A stretch of DNA of 64,000 bases from CAVTYH01 sp963738835 (GTDB taxonomy: Bacteria; Planctomycetota; Planctomycetia; Pirellulales; JADZDJ01), in assembly GCA_963738835.1 (NCBI GenBank), contig CAVTYH010000002.1, forward strand, positions 62,001-126,000, written 5' to 3'. The position numbers and the translations under genes were made by a program. Numbering within the stretch: position 1 is the stretch's first letter; every line of letters starts with the position of its first letter. The notes under the pieces were generated by a model. It searched no databases. It was not told the DNA's origin and worked only from the letters and a program-made list of their open reading frames with translations. Positions 18,990 to 28,269 of the stretch are shown here, piece after piece.

Positions 18990-20821
18990 TTGACAATCAC
19001 CGATTTCTTGCCATTAGCAAAGAAGGCGCTGATGTCGCAACGTCTTGAAGATTACGCCTTGATTGGCGATTGCCACACGGCTGCGCTTGTTGGACGCGAT
19101 GGTTCTGTAGATTGGCTGTGTCTGCCGCGGTTCGATTCCGGCGCTTGCTTCGCCGCACTTCTGGGCACGCGCGAGCATGGGCGGTGGCAGATAGCACCCA
19201 ACATCCCAATTCGAAAAATATCGCGCCGCTATCGTCCAGGAACACTAATCCTTGAAACCGACTTTGAGACCGACGATGGCGTCGTCACCATGATCGATTT
19301 CATGCCGCCGCGCACGAAGGAGCCCGACTTAGTGCGAATCGTCCAAGGCCGCCGTGGCATCGTGCCCATGCACATCGAGTTAGTCGTCCGATTTGATTAT
19401 GGATCGATCGTTCCTTGGGTCCGGCGGACGCCAACCGGATTGGAAGCAATTGCAGGACCCGACGCACTTTACCTGGACACTGATATCGAATTGCATGGGG
19501 AAAACTTGACGACAGTCGGCGATTTCACGGTTTCGGCGGGCGAAAAGCGATGCTTTGTGCTGCAATGGCATACGTCGTCGGAAGCGCGCACCGCCTCGCC
19601 TGACGCACATTGCTCCGTCGACGATACCGAACGGTGGTGGAGTGATTGGTCAAAGCAATGCACTTATCAAGGTCCGCATGCAGAATTGGTCCTGCGCTCG
19701 CTAATTACACTCAAAGCACTCACCTATGCCCCTACGGGTGGCATGGTCGCTGCGCCGACCACCTCGTTACCGGAATTTATTGGCGGTGTGCGAAACTGGG
19801 ATTACCGATTTTGCTGGATCCGTGACGCCACGTTCACACTGTATTCGCTGTTGTTGGCCGGCTACCATGAAGAGGCGATGGCGTGGCGCAATTGGTTGCT
19901 GCGAGCAGTTGCCGGCAGTCCGTCGCAGTTGAATATCATGTATGGTATCGCTGGCGAGCGCCGGCTGACAGAAATCGAATTAGATTATTTGCCGGGATAC
20001 GAAAGCTCCCGCCCGGTGCGAATCGGCAACGCTGCTTGGAGCCAGTTTCAACTCGATGTGTTTGGCGAGGTGTGCGACACCCTTTTTGCCGGACAGCGAA
20101 TGGGTTTATCGCACGACGAGCACATGTGGCGCATGCTAGCACATCTGACGGAATACCTCGAAACGCATTGGAGCAATCCCGACGAGGGCATTTGGGAAGT
20201 GCGCGGCCCCCGGCGGCATTTCGTCCATTCCAAAGTGATGGCGTGGGTCGCTTTCGATCGGATGGTCAAGAGTATCGAGCGATTCCAGCTCGATGGGCCG
20301 ATCGAAAAATGGACGGCAATTCGTGATGAAATCCATCGTGAAGTTTGCGCACAAGGCTACGATGCCAAGCGTAGCACCTTTGTCCAATCGTATGGCTCTG
20401 ATGAATTAGACGCCAGTTTGCTGATGATTCCGCTGGTTGGTTTTCTGCGGCCAGTGGACCCGCGAGTGCGGGGTACCGTGGCAGCCATCCAGCGTGAATT
20501 AACACACGATGGGCTCGTGGCTCGCTATCGATTGAATTCAACCTTGGGCGGATTGCCGCCAGGGCAGGGTGTATTTTTACCCTGTAGTTTTTGGCTTGTA
20601 GATAATCTGGTGGCCGTAGGTCAGCGCCAAGAAGCCGAAAACATGTTCGATCGTCTCGCCGGGCTAGCCAACGATTTGGGTTTGTACTCCGAAGAGTACG
20701 ATCCAGGCGCACCCGCATGCTGGGCAACTTTCCGCAGGCTTTCACCCATGTGGCGCTCGTCAACTCCGCTTTTAATCTCTGGCATTCGCACGGTCCTGCG
20801 GAACACCGACAAAACGCCTAA
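18990..20821 (+). CDS. Glycoside hydrolase family 15 protein (glucoamylase/trehalase-like), frameshift near the end
   Basis: Inverting alpha-glucosidase that releases glucose from maltodextrins or, in some family members, trehalose. N-terminal beta-sandwich with IGDCHTAALVGRDGSVDWLCLPRFDS, then the (alpha/alpha)6 barrel: PEFIGGVRNWDYRFCWIRDATFT, the likely acid Glu in EGIWEVRGPRRHFVHSKVM (near residue 402) and base Glu in LYSEEYDP (near 567). After SEEYDP the frame shifts by one base (near 20703). The +1 frame continues TRMLGNFPQAFTHVALVNSA and stops at 20819-20821, the normal end of this family; the uncorrected frame ends in a meaningless tail at 20840. No signal peptide, so it is cytoplasmic, consistent with the neighbouring trehalose/glycogen enzymes. 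Confidence 0.92.
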
Positions 20822-21025
20822 ATGCTTGGCACGTTATTAGACTCCGGAATCCGTTGATCGGAAGCCGTTACCGCTCTCAAGTTGTGTATGAGCAGCCAGA
20901 GGTGCCCAATCGAGATTCGTTCCACTGGCCGCTCGGATGACGATCGAAGATGCGGCAAGCTCCGAATTTGACCCGGTCATTAACTACAAGCCAAGCCAGA
21001 GCGTACGCCCAAACCATGCAACCGG

Positions 21026-21274
21026 CTATTCCGGTTTTTCGGACATTCGCTGTTCGTCTGTTTTGCTAGCGGAGATTAAGCACCGTTTGCCGAAAATCTC
21101 CAGAGCGATCGGGACGGTACTGATGGCGCCGGTCAGGAAGAGCGTCCAGCCGACTGCTTTGCGCTGACCGTCGGACAGGTGGTCAGCCAGTAGAAGTCCT
21201 AAGCCGGCGCCGAGAATTCCGCGAGTCCCGGCGATCAGGCCCAGTTCCGGCAATGTGACTTGGGTTTCTTTCAT
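21026..21274 (-). CDS. Small membrane protein (two transmembrane helices), unknown function
   Basis: 82 aa from the ATG at 21274 (MKETQVTLPELGLIAGTRGI). Helix 1 is about residues 10-32 (GLIAGTRGILGAGLGLLLAD). Helix 2 is about 40-60 (AVGWTLFLTGAISTVPIALEI). The loop DHLSDGQRKAVGW between them and a charged C-tail are visible. Small proteins of this look (TRGxLGAGxGLLLADxL...RRAVGW) occur widely without assigned function. Last gene of the minus-strand stress block. Confidence 0.6.
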   Translation of the reverse strand: MKETQVTLPELGLIAGTRGILGAGLGLLLADHLSDGQRKAVGWTLFLTGAISTVPIALEIFGKRCLISASKTDEQRMSEKPE

Positions 21275-21396
21275 GGCGAAAACTCCCGACGACAAACTGA
21301 ACAATAAAATGCGACGCTTTCTGTTTGGTAGATCTGCAATCTTTGTGCCGATTTAGATCATTCAGTCCAGGGTTCAATTCGAACATTATCCCGCAG

Positions 21397-21569
21397 TCAC
21401 GACTGCTGTGAAATGAGCACGTCCGGTTCAGATTCCGACAGGGTCGCCATACATTCCTCGCCTTGAAATTGGCCGCGACTTCGACCTCGAAACCTTGATC
21501 CCAAAAGAAACTTTGAAATACGTCTAGCACGGCCTCATCGGAATGAGCAACTAAAAGTCGTGAAGTCAT
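21397..21569 (-). pseudogene. Truncated response-regulator receiver domain
   Basis: Reads MTSRLLVAHSDEAVLDVFQS, FFWDQGFEVEVAAN, then after a one-base shift near 21461 ECMATLSESEPDVLISQQS and a TGA stop. This is the first half of a CheY-like receiver (acidic pocket reduced to S-D-E, helix 1, strand 2), ending just where the phospho-acceptor Asp (PDVLVLDxxL) should be. The start codon overlaps the stop of the BON gene by 4 bases, so it was once the second gene of that unit. Confidence 0.55.
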
Positions 21570-21898
21570 GGCATGCTCCCGGTTACTTTCTGCAAGTCTT
21601 CTGCGACCGACTCGGAGTACGTCACCACTATTCTATTATTCAATTGCACGACACCTTCTATTTTGACCGCAACGGTTTGCGCTAGTTGTTTCAGAAAATA
21701 GTTGGGCACGATGCCGCACAATGTGAGCACTCCATCATGAAAATGACATTTCACATTTCGCAAAGGTGGATGATGACACGAACGCAAAAGATCAATAACC
21801 AACTGAGGAACGTGTGATTGTCCAAAACGATATGTATTTTCGGTTTTACCGGCAGCTAATTTTGACGACGCACACTGTGAATCATTCAACAACAGCAT
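21566..21898 (-). CDS. BON-domain protein
   Basis: 110 aa. Residues about 40-100 fit a BON domain: VIDLLRSCHHPPLRNVKCHF, then DGVLTLCGIVPNYFLKQLAQ and EGVVQLNNRIVV. BON domains bind phospholipid or other small ligands and are common in osmotic- and envelope-stress proteins (OsmY type). No signal peptide is seen, so a cytoplasmic or membrane-associated role is possible. It sits between the site-2 protease and the receiver fragment on the minus strand. Confidence 0.75.
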   Translation of the reverse strand: MLLLNDSQCASSKLAAGKTENTYRFGQSHVPQLVIDLLRSCHHPPLRNVKCHFHDGVLTLCGIVPNYFLKQLAQTVAVKIEGVVQLNNRIVVTYSESVAEDLQKVTGSMP

Positions 21899-22044
21899 GG
21901 AATCATCCTCAAAATCAATTTACTGACAAACTCGATTGATTCACAATCATGCAGGATTTGTCAATTTCACCCGCCCGCGGCGGCCAGCCGCATAGCACCG
22001 ACAAATTCACTGCCTATGGAACGACGATGTCGATTGCGATCCGT

Positions 22045-23223
22045 TCAATGGACCGTCATCTCGATCGATCCATTCACACGTTCCAATTCCATCTTCAGAT
22101 CCAAAAACCGCAACAAATCTTTCAAACTGATAATGCCGACCAGATGGTCCTGTTCGACCACCATCAGGCGGCTAGATCCATTGTGCTGCATTTTGCTAAG
22201 GGCCTCCAGCGCGTCGGCATCGGGAGGGATGGTGATCGGCCGAAGATCTCGTTGCATGACTTCACCGATGGTGTGCCGGTACCACTCGCCGCGCGGCATT
22301 TGGGACAACGCCTGCGTGCTGATGAATCCTTCCAGATGACCGTCGGATGTCACGGGAAATGCACGGTGATGAAAGCGATAAACATAGTCCTCTACCCAAT
22401 GCTGGAGGTCCAGCGACCGAGGCAAGACGATCGGCTGAGAGTTCATGAATCGCCGTACCGGTTCTCCCCGCAGCGCGTTACGAATCAGAACCTGCTGGTA
22501 GCTGCTTTGGGCCGCAGTGTTCAGAAACAAGCCGATCAGTCCCGACCAAATTCCCCCGAGCCAGTTCCCGCTAAAAAACTGAACGATTCCCTAGGCGATC
22601 AGCAGCCAGGCAAAAATCTGCCCGGCCACCGATGCCCAGTGTGTGGCCCGTCGCACGTTTCCCGTTGTCCCCCACAATATCGAACGCAATACTCGACCAC
22701 CATCTAGCGGAAACGCCGGGACCAAGTTGAACGCTAGCAATAGGAAATTGACAAACGAGAGATACCCCAGAACCGTGACCAATGGCGGAGCCCAACCGTT
22801 GTGGAAGCCGGCCCACGCGGACAACCCAAACGCAATTCCGAGAAAGAGGCTAACCGCTGGCCCGGCAATGGCCATTAAGAAATCGGTCCTCGCTGATGGC
22901 GGTTCCGCTTCTAACTCCGCGACACCGCCAAAGAGGAACAATGTTATTCCCTTGATAGGCATACCCATGGCCCGGGCAGCAAGTGCATGCCCCAATTCAT
23001 GAAGCAGAATGCAGGTGAAGAAGGCTAGGGCGGCTATAAACCCTGTGATCCAAGACTGGTATGGCGCCAAGGTGGGGGCGGCTTGGCCGTAGTATTGATG
23101 CATCAAAACCGGGAAAGAACTCGCAATGGTCAGCGTTATCAGCGCAAGAATAATCAGCCAACTAACGTCGACCGAGATGGGGATGCCATACAGCCGAAAC
23201 AGCTGCCAGCGGTTGGCAAACAT
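22045..23223 (-). CDS. Site-2 protease family protein (M50) with C-terminal CBS pair, internal amber codon
   Basis: Intramembrane zinc metalloprotease. HELGH (zinc site) is at residues 75-79 in a membrane helix and NLVPAFPLDGGRVLR around 166-180 gives the third ligand (Asp174). After LLIA (residue 210) there is an in-frame TAG (22591-22593). The same frame then continues without change GIVQFFSGNWLGGIWSGLIG, LFLNTAAQSSYQQVLIR and two CBS motifs (FPVTSDGHLEGFISTQAL; RLMVVEQDHLVGIISLKDLL) to 22045. Planctomycete and cyanobacterial homologues are continuous here (recalled), so this is a 392-aa protein split by one nonsense codon: a mutation (Leu TTG to TAG is one change) or a sequencing error. 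No restart with a good RBS is seen. Confidence 0.85.
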
Positions 23224-23369
23224 GAGACACCTGTTCAGTTCCCGGGTTCGAGAATGGTTTATCGATCAATTTCTGAATCGACATTTCAAGTGCTCTCCCG
23301 GGCAAGCAATTGGCAGCCACTGGCTGGAACTCACGCCGATGAGTTTCAAATGCCGCGGCTGCCCGCGCT

Positions 23370-24202
23370 TCACTCTCGTCCCCGCTGGGCCGACTCGATA
23401 TAGTCCCTCAGCACTCCGTTGTTCGGAATGAACTCCACGAACGGATAGGCAGCTTCCAGCGGGTTGCTTGACATGGACACCGCTCGCAGAAGCTGTTGCC
23501 GCTCGTTGTCCGGCAAATCTTTTTGGGCTTGAATATCCTTGCGGATTTGCGCAGCGTTCCCTGAAAGGCGTGCGTTTCCAGTTTTCCCTGATCGTCGCGG
23601 AATTTGATTTCCGCCTTGAAATGATCTTTATCGATACGCGATAGCGTCAGAGAATCGAAGCTGCGCCAGTGGGCTTCTTCTTCCTCGGCTGTCATTGGCC
23701 GCTCGCCGCGCATCGACATCGGCCATTGCATTACAGCGGGATGCTGCTGCTCGACAGCGACGGCAGGATGCTCTCCTAATGCGACTTTGATCTCCTCTGA
23801 CTTCCCAGCGTGGATCACACCCAGCGTTACGGTCCGTTCGGGTTTGTCGTGTCGCACCAATTTCACAAATTGTTCGGGCGAATACAGCCGTTGATCGTCG
23901 TATTTAACCAAGATGTCGTTGTCTTTCAAACCAGCCTTATCAGCCGGGGAGCCACTGGCCACGTCCGCAACGAGGACACCGCAGCCGTCACCAAGCAGGC
24001 TTGACAGTTGAGTCGTCAACGCTGGCGGCAAAGAGTCTACTCCGATGCCAAGGAATGCCTGCATTTTTCCGGTCATCGCACTTGAAGTTGCCGCAGTTTG
24101 TTTCATCACCGGCATTTTCGAGTCCTTGTCCACCGCCATACAGATCGCCGTGATGGCGAACAGTGCGACGCTCACTGATATTGTTGTCACACTCCTCTTC
24201 AT
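23370..24202 (-). CDS. Secreted PDZ-domain protein, frameshift near the C-terminus
   Basis: About 277 aa. Start ATG 24202 has AAGGAG 8 bases upstream. Signal peptide at residues 1-26 (SVTTISVSVALFAITAICMA). PDZ domain: FLGIGVDSLPPALTTQL, GVLVADVASGSPADKAGLKD, NDILVKYDDQRLYSPEQFVK. After HAFQGT the frame shifts by one base near 23553. The corrected end reads IRKDIQAQKDLPDNERQQLL, then LEAAYPFVEFIPNNGVLRDY and stops at 23370. There is no protease domain, so it is probably a periplasmic chaperone-like or scaffold protein rather than a DegP. It is in a block with Hsp20 and a site-2 protease. Confidence 0.8.
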
Positions 24203-24371
24203 GATTTGTCTCCTTTGCAATCGATTGATCTGAATCTTGCCCCTTAGTCAATCGGCTTAAATCACTAACATCCACAAGCTCAGCTTTGGAGCGCTAGTAA
24301 GCCACCATCGGAACAAATCAAACCACGACGAAACCGCCGAAGGGTGCTGCTTCCGATCAGCCCGGATTTTT

Positions 24372-24626
24372 TCAGAAGCAGCCTTTTTTGATTTCCTCGG
24401 CCACACATGATTTGATACGCTGGATGTTTTTCTGCTCTTGATCCTTCAAATCACGCCACAAGTTTTGCAGCCCAGCATGCCCTTCGGCGTTGGCAAGGTA
24501 CTGATTGTAGCGCCATAAGGAATCGAGCCGTTTGCTGAGTTCGTGAACCAAATCGTGATCGTGATCGGCGCAACCGCAACTTTCGCCAAGGTGAGCAAAG
24601 TGCTGTTCCGCAGTCATCGTTGCCAT
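24372..24626 (-). CDS. Small helical protein with CGCADHDHD motif, unknown
   Basis: 84 aa from ATG 24626, with AAAGGAG upstream. It begins MATMTAEQHFAHLGESCGCA, then DHDHDLVHELSKRLDSLWRY, a second long helix (LWRDLKDQEQKNIQRIKSCV) and ends EEIKKGCF. The Cys-Gly-Cys and Asp/His cluster suggests metal or redox sensing, and the two amphipathic helices resemble half of a ferritin-like bundle. I do not recognise the family. It lies between Hsp20 and the PDZ gene in the same direction. Confidence 0.6.
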   Translation of the reverse strand: MATMTAEQHFAHLGESCGCADHDHDLVHELSKRLDSLWRYNQYLANAEGHAGLQNLWRDLKDQEQKNIQRIKSCVAEEIKKGCF

Positions 24627-24768
24627 GGCAATTTCTCCTTTCCAGAATACAGAATTCCAATACACTTCCACTCAAAATCTATTTGTGGCTGCCACTTCTT
24701 ACGGACACAAATCCGGTGGCCGTCGGTGTGGCTTTGGTTGGAGCAAATGACGAACAATTACTGCCGAT

Positions 24769-25236
24769 CTAGGTTCGAATTTTGATTTTGCGAGCTTTGG
24801 ATTCCTCCGTCTTTTGCAACGAGATCGTGAGAACCCCATCGTGATATTGGGCGTCAACATGATCTTCCTTCACTACACAAGGTAAGGTGATCGAACGACT
24901 GAAAGCACCGGACCGTCGTTCAACTCGGTAGAGCGTTCGGCCCTTTTCTTCGTATTCTTCCTTCCGCTGACCGCTAATGGTCAGCGTGTTTCCGGCCAAC
25001 TGAATGTCCAACTCCCCCGGCTTGATACCGGGAACGTCAACACGTACTTCGACGTTCGATTCCGTTTCTGACAGATCGAGCGGGGGAAGCGCTCGGCCCG
25101 TGAACCAACTATCGCCAGCTTCGTTGAGAAAGTTCGAAAACAAATCGTCCATCTCCTCCCGCATCGAGGACAATGGTCCTCCCCGGAACCAAGGTCGGAC
25201 TCGGCGAGGTTCACGTGTGCTAAGAGTAGTTGCCAT
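24769..25236 (-). CDS. Hsp20/alpha-crystallin small heat-shock protein
   Basis: 155 aa from ATG 25236 (AAAGGAG upstream). The alpha-crystallin domain covers residues about 55-145: LDLSETESNVEVRVDVPGIK, LDIQLAGNTLTISGQRKEEY, FSRSITLPCVVKEDHVDAQY and DGVLTISLQK (the conserved GVL). ATP-independent holdase that keeps unfolded cytoplasmic proteins soluble. A longer open frame starts at 25320, but its first 28 residues lack an RBS and are not conserved in type. Part of the stress block with CsrA and membrane protease genes. Confidence 0.93.
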   Translation of the reverse strand: MATTLSTREPRRVRPWFRGGPLSSMREEMDDLFSNFLNEAGDSWFTGRALPPLDLSETESNVEVRVDVPGIKPGELDIQLAGNTLTISGQRKEEYEEKGRTLYRVERRSGAFSRSITLPCVVKEDHVDAQYHDGVLTISLQKTEESKARKIKIRT

Positions 25237-25379
25237 GGTAATACTCCTTTCAAAAACAGAAATTGGCCACAAACTGACCACGACGACCAAGTCTTCGGTC
25301 ACATGCGGCACCAAAACCAATCAGACAATCACGGGTCGTAAAGCTTTTTTTCACCCTCCTGCTTGAATGGACCGTATTC

Positions 25380-25604
25380 TTAGGCAAATTCGGGCGAGAA
25401 ACGCGATCCGCTGGGAAGCACCTTCAAGTCCTGCCGCGATTTTCCCGTTGCAAATCGTTCACGAATCTCCTCGCGATAGACCGGAACTTCGTAAGGCGCA
25501 TCAATTCCTAAACTTACCTTTCCTCCACGTGAGGTGAGTATCGTCACGATCACGTTGTTTCCGACAACGACTTTCTCACCGACCTTTCTTGACAGTACTA
25601 ACAT
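25380..25604 (-). CDS. csrA: Carbon storage regulator CsrA
   Basis: 74 aa, translated from ATG 25604 with AAGGAGG upstream. It begins MLVLSRKVGEKVVVGNNVIV and continues GGKVSLGIDAPYEVPVYREE, the complete CsrA fold with the RNA-binding Leu4/Arg6 and Arg44-region (here Glu-Val-Pro-Val-Tyr-Arg). It is a dimeric RNA-binding protein that blocks or activates translation at GGA motifs and classically controls glycogen metabolism. The basic tail (GKSRQDLKVLPSGSRFSPEF) is slightly longer than in E. coli (61 aa). It lies 4.5 kb from the glycogen/trehalose genes, which are natural candidate targets. Confidence 0.95.
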   Translation of the reverse strand: MLVLSRKVGEKVVVGNNVIVTILTSRGGKVSLGIDAPYEVPVYREEIRERFATGKSRQDLKVLPSGSRFSPEFA

Positions 25605-25951
25605 TTCGTTCCTCCTTGATAAATGCGGAAGCACCTCTCGTCGCTCTTGTGCGAGGAAGCAAAAGGCTTCCCGGGTTCAAAGGACTTTCATTCCTACCTT
25701 CCTTAAGACATTGTTGGGCAAGTGCAGGCCGACCTCAATCGGAAGCTAGCGCGTTGTTTTGTAGGAAAACACCCAAGGAAACTTGTCGGAAAGTCCCTGA
25801 GATTGTCTGGCAATGCTGCCGATCCGCCGCCGCACTCTTACCTTGTAGAAATGATGGGTTAAAATGGTCGGCTCGGCATGGGCGATGCGAATCCGCCTCC
25901 AGGCCGAATAAGTCCGGATCGTCTCGGAGGAGTTTGCACAGGAAGACGTCG
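25605..25951. other. Divergent region between csrA and the histidine kinase, no gene seen
   Basis: About 350 bp. It holds the csrA RBS (AAGGAGG) at its left edge and the histidine-kinase RBS (AGGAAG) at its right edge. Reading frames through it do not look like protein. It should contain both promoters; I see no strong consensus pair. Confidence 0.4.
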
Positions 25952-27362
25952 ATGAATCACCGTCAGCGCGCCTTCCTGCTAGCGGCGATAGCTTTGTACA
26001 TCGTCGGCGTCGCCTGCGCGGATTTTCTAACTCCGCTGGTGCTCGATGTATGGGTGCTGTATCTGCCGGTGATTCTGGTGCCCGTGTGGTTCAGTTCGTC
26101 ACGTCAGATTATCGTTATCGCCGTGGTGTGCTCTCTGCTGATGATCGGTGATGCATCGCTGCCACATCCAAACACTCCGCGCATTCGTACTCGGAAATTT
26201 GGCGATGGGCCTGGCGGCGACGTGGCTGACGGCCCTGGCAGGACTTACGATTGTTAAGCGCTCTCGTGAGAGCTTCCAAACATCGCGGTCGCTGATCGAA
26301 AGTGAAGAGCGACTACGTTTGGCGATGGAAGGCGCGGGAATGGGAACGTGGGACCGCAACCTACAGACAAAGAAATCGATTTGGTCCGATACGCAATTTC
26401 GGATGCTAGGCTACCAACCGACCGTCGGCGGCGAAGCTTCCATGGAAATGTGGCAGTCGCTGTTACATTCCGAAGACGCCGAACGCGTCCTGGAAGCTCA
26501 GGAACAAGCCTTCCGTGACCGTACTCTCTTCGTTACCGAGTACCGCATTTTTCGCGCCGACAACCGGAAGATCGCTTGGCTGGCAGTGTTCGGAAGGTTC
26601 TTGTACGACGAAGCAGGCCAACCTGTTCGGTTTCTGGGGGTATCGTTCGACATCACACGCCGCAAAGATCTGGAACGCGAAGTGCTGATCATCTCCGACG
26701 AACAGCAGCGACGAATCAGCCACGAGTTGCACGATAGTGTAGGCCAAGAGTTGACCGGAATGGGCCTGATGGCCAATGCATTGGCTCAGTCTTTACCCCC
26801 GACGGCGACCGAGCAGCGGATCGTCGTTCGTCTCATTGCAGGTCTCGATCGGATTCGCTTCCAAGTGCGGAACTTATCGCGTGGGCTGACGCCTGTCCAA
26901 GTCGAGACCAAAGGCCTGTGGGCTGCCCTCGACGACCTTGTAGCTAGCACGAAGTTGCAATCAGGCCTTCAAATACAATTTGATTGCCCTGAACGCGAGG
27001 AACACTTGGAACATACGACAGCCACGCAGTTGTACCATATCGCCCAGGAGGCACTGAGTAATGCCTTAAGGCATGGTCATCCCCAACGTGTCAACGTAAC
27101 CTTGCGCCATGCCCGCGCGGGCCTGTACCTCAGCGTCCACGATGATGGAGTCGGATGTCAACCGGAAGATTTGGAAAACGGAAACGGCATGGGTTTTCAC
27201 ATTATGCGGTATCGGGCCGAGCAGATTGGCGCCTCTTTCCATGTTGGCCGTGCATTAGGAGGCGGCACCGTCGTAACTTGTACGCTGTCCAATCAGAAAG
27301 GCACTCCTCAATATCATGCAGAACCCAACGTCAACGGCCGCAAAAATCCTGATCGTCGATGA
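25952..27362 (+). CDS. Sensor histidine kinase, PAS + HisKA_3 (NarL/UhpB type), one frameshift
   Basis: About 470 aa. Starts at ATG 25952 (AGGAAG upstream): MNHRQRAFLLAAIALYIVGV begins a membrane region of three or more helices (to about 26260). The frame shifts once near 26175 (inside NTPRIR / LRAFVLGNLAMG). A PAS/PAC domain follows (MEGAGMGTWDRNLQTKKSIW to RFLGVSFDITRRKDLE). The H-box is EQQRRISHELHDSVGQELTG (phospho-His in HELHD) and the ATPase has the N-box LYHIAQEALSNALRHG, DDGVG and GGGTVV. It autophosphorylates and hands the phosphate to the overlapping response regulator. The signal is unknown. Its stop lies inside the regulator gene (47 bp overlap). Confidence 0.9.
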
Positions 27363-27987
27363 TCACCCCGTAGTTCGTGAGGGGTTAGCCTTACACATTG
27401 CGACCCAGCCCGACTTAGAGGTTTGCGGCGAGGCGGAAGACATGGCTAGCGCGATGCGTGAGCTGGAGACGACTCAGCCCGACGTGGCGGTCATCGACAT
27501 TTCATTGAAAAACGGCAATGGCATCGATCTGATCCAGCGCATCAAAGAACGAGGCGACGGCGTTCATATCCTCGTGTGGTCGATGTATCCTGAAAATCTC
27601 TATGCCGAGCGCACCTTGCGGGCCGGTGCGCATGGCTATTTGAACAAAGCTCAACCAACCCGTCAGATCCTCGAGGCCATTCGTGCAGTGCTGGCCGGCA
27701 AGGTGTACATTAGCGGCGACACGGCCGACGAACTATTGCACACCGTGATTGGCGAGAATTCGGCGGAGCGTTCCCCCATGGATCGGCTGTCGAACCGAGA
27801 GCTGCAAGCTTTCGAGCTGTTTGGCCAGGGGCTGACGACAGAATCGATCGCCGCAACGATGCACGTGAGCCGCAAGACGGTCGATACGTACCGGGCCCGC
27901 ATCAAGGAAAAAATAGGAGTAAACAGCATCCCGGAACTGATTCAGCGAGCGGTGCAATGGGTAATGGATCGGGGGCAATCGAATTGA
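27316..27987 (+). CDS. NarL/FixJ-family response regulator
   Basis: 223 aa. Receiver domain: ILIVDDHPVVREGLALHIAT at residues about 11-30 with the acidic pair, phospho-acceptor Asp in VAVIDISLKNGNG near residue 61, and Lys in GYLNKAQPTRQIL near 111. The LuxR-type HTH is at about 150-212 (LSNRELQAFELFGQGLTTES, MHVSRKTVDTYRARIKEKIG). It overlaps the histidine kinase gene, its evident partner. DNA targets are not known. Confidence 0.93.
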   Translation: MQNPTSTAAKILIVDDHPVVREGLALHIATQPDLEVCGEAEDMASAMRELETTQPDVAVIDISLKNGNGIDLIQRIKERGDGVHILVWSMYPENLYAERTLRAGAHGYLNKAQPTRQILEAIRAVLAGKVYISGDTADELLHTVIGENSAERSPMDRLSNRELQAFELFGQGLTTESIAATMHVSRKTVDTYRARIKEKIGVNSIPELIQRAVQWVMDRGQSN

Positions 27988-28269
27988 AAAAACAGTCGGA
28001 TCGTTAGGCGGCGTGGCAAACCCCGGTTTGCCGGTTCCGTGCTGCTCGGTCATTTAAAGGCAGCCAGACCAGGATCGGGTGAATTATTGATGTCAGATCT
28101 CAAGACCCTCGGTCTGCGTGACCGACGCGAGCATCGCTACATACTTGGCAATAAAGAAAATGATGTCGGTTACTGATGTTCGGACATCATCAAATAAAGG
28201 ACTACAAAAGACATCAAAGGTTGCGCGAAAAGATTTGTTGATGCAGCTTCTAGGGATCGAGTGTCCATC

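Noticed and set aside
21949..22707. 252-codon plus-strand frame opposite the site-2 protease
   Set aside because: Antisense shadow; the minus strand has HELGH, LDGGR and CBS motifs.
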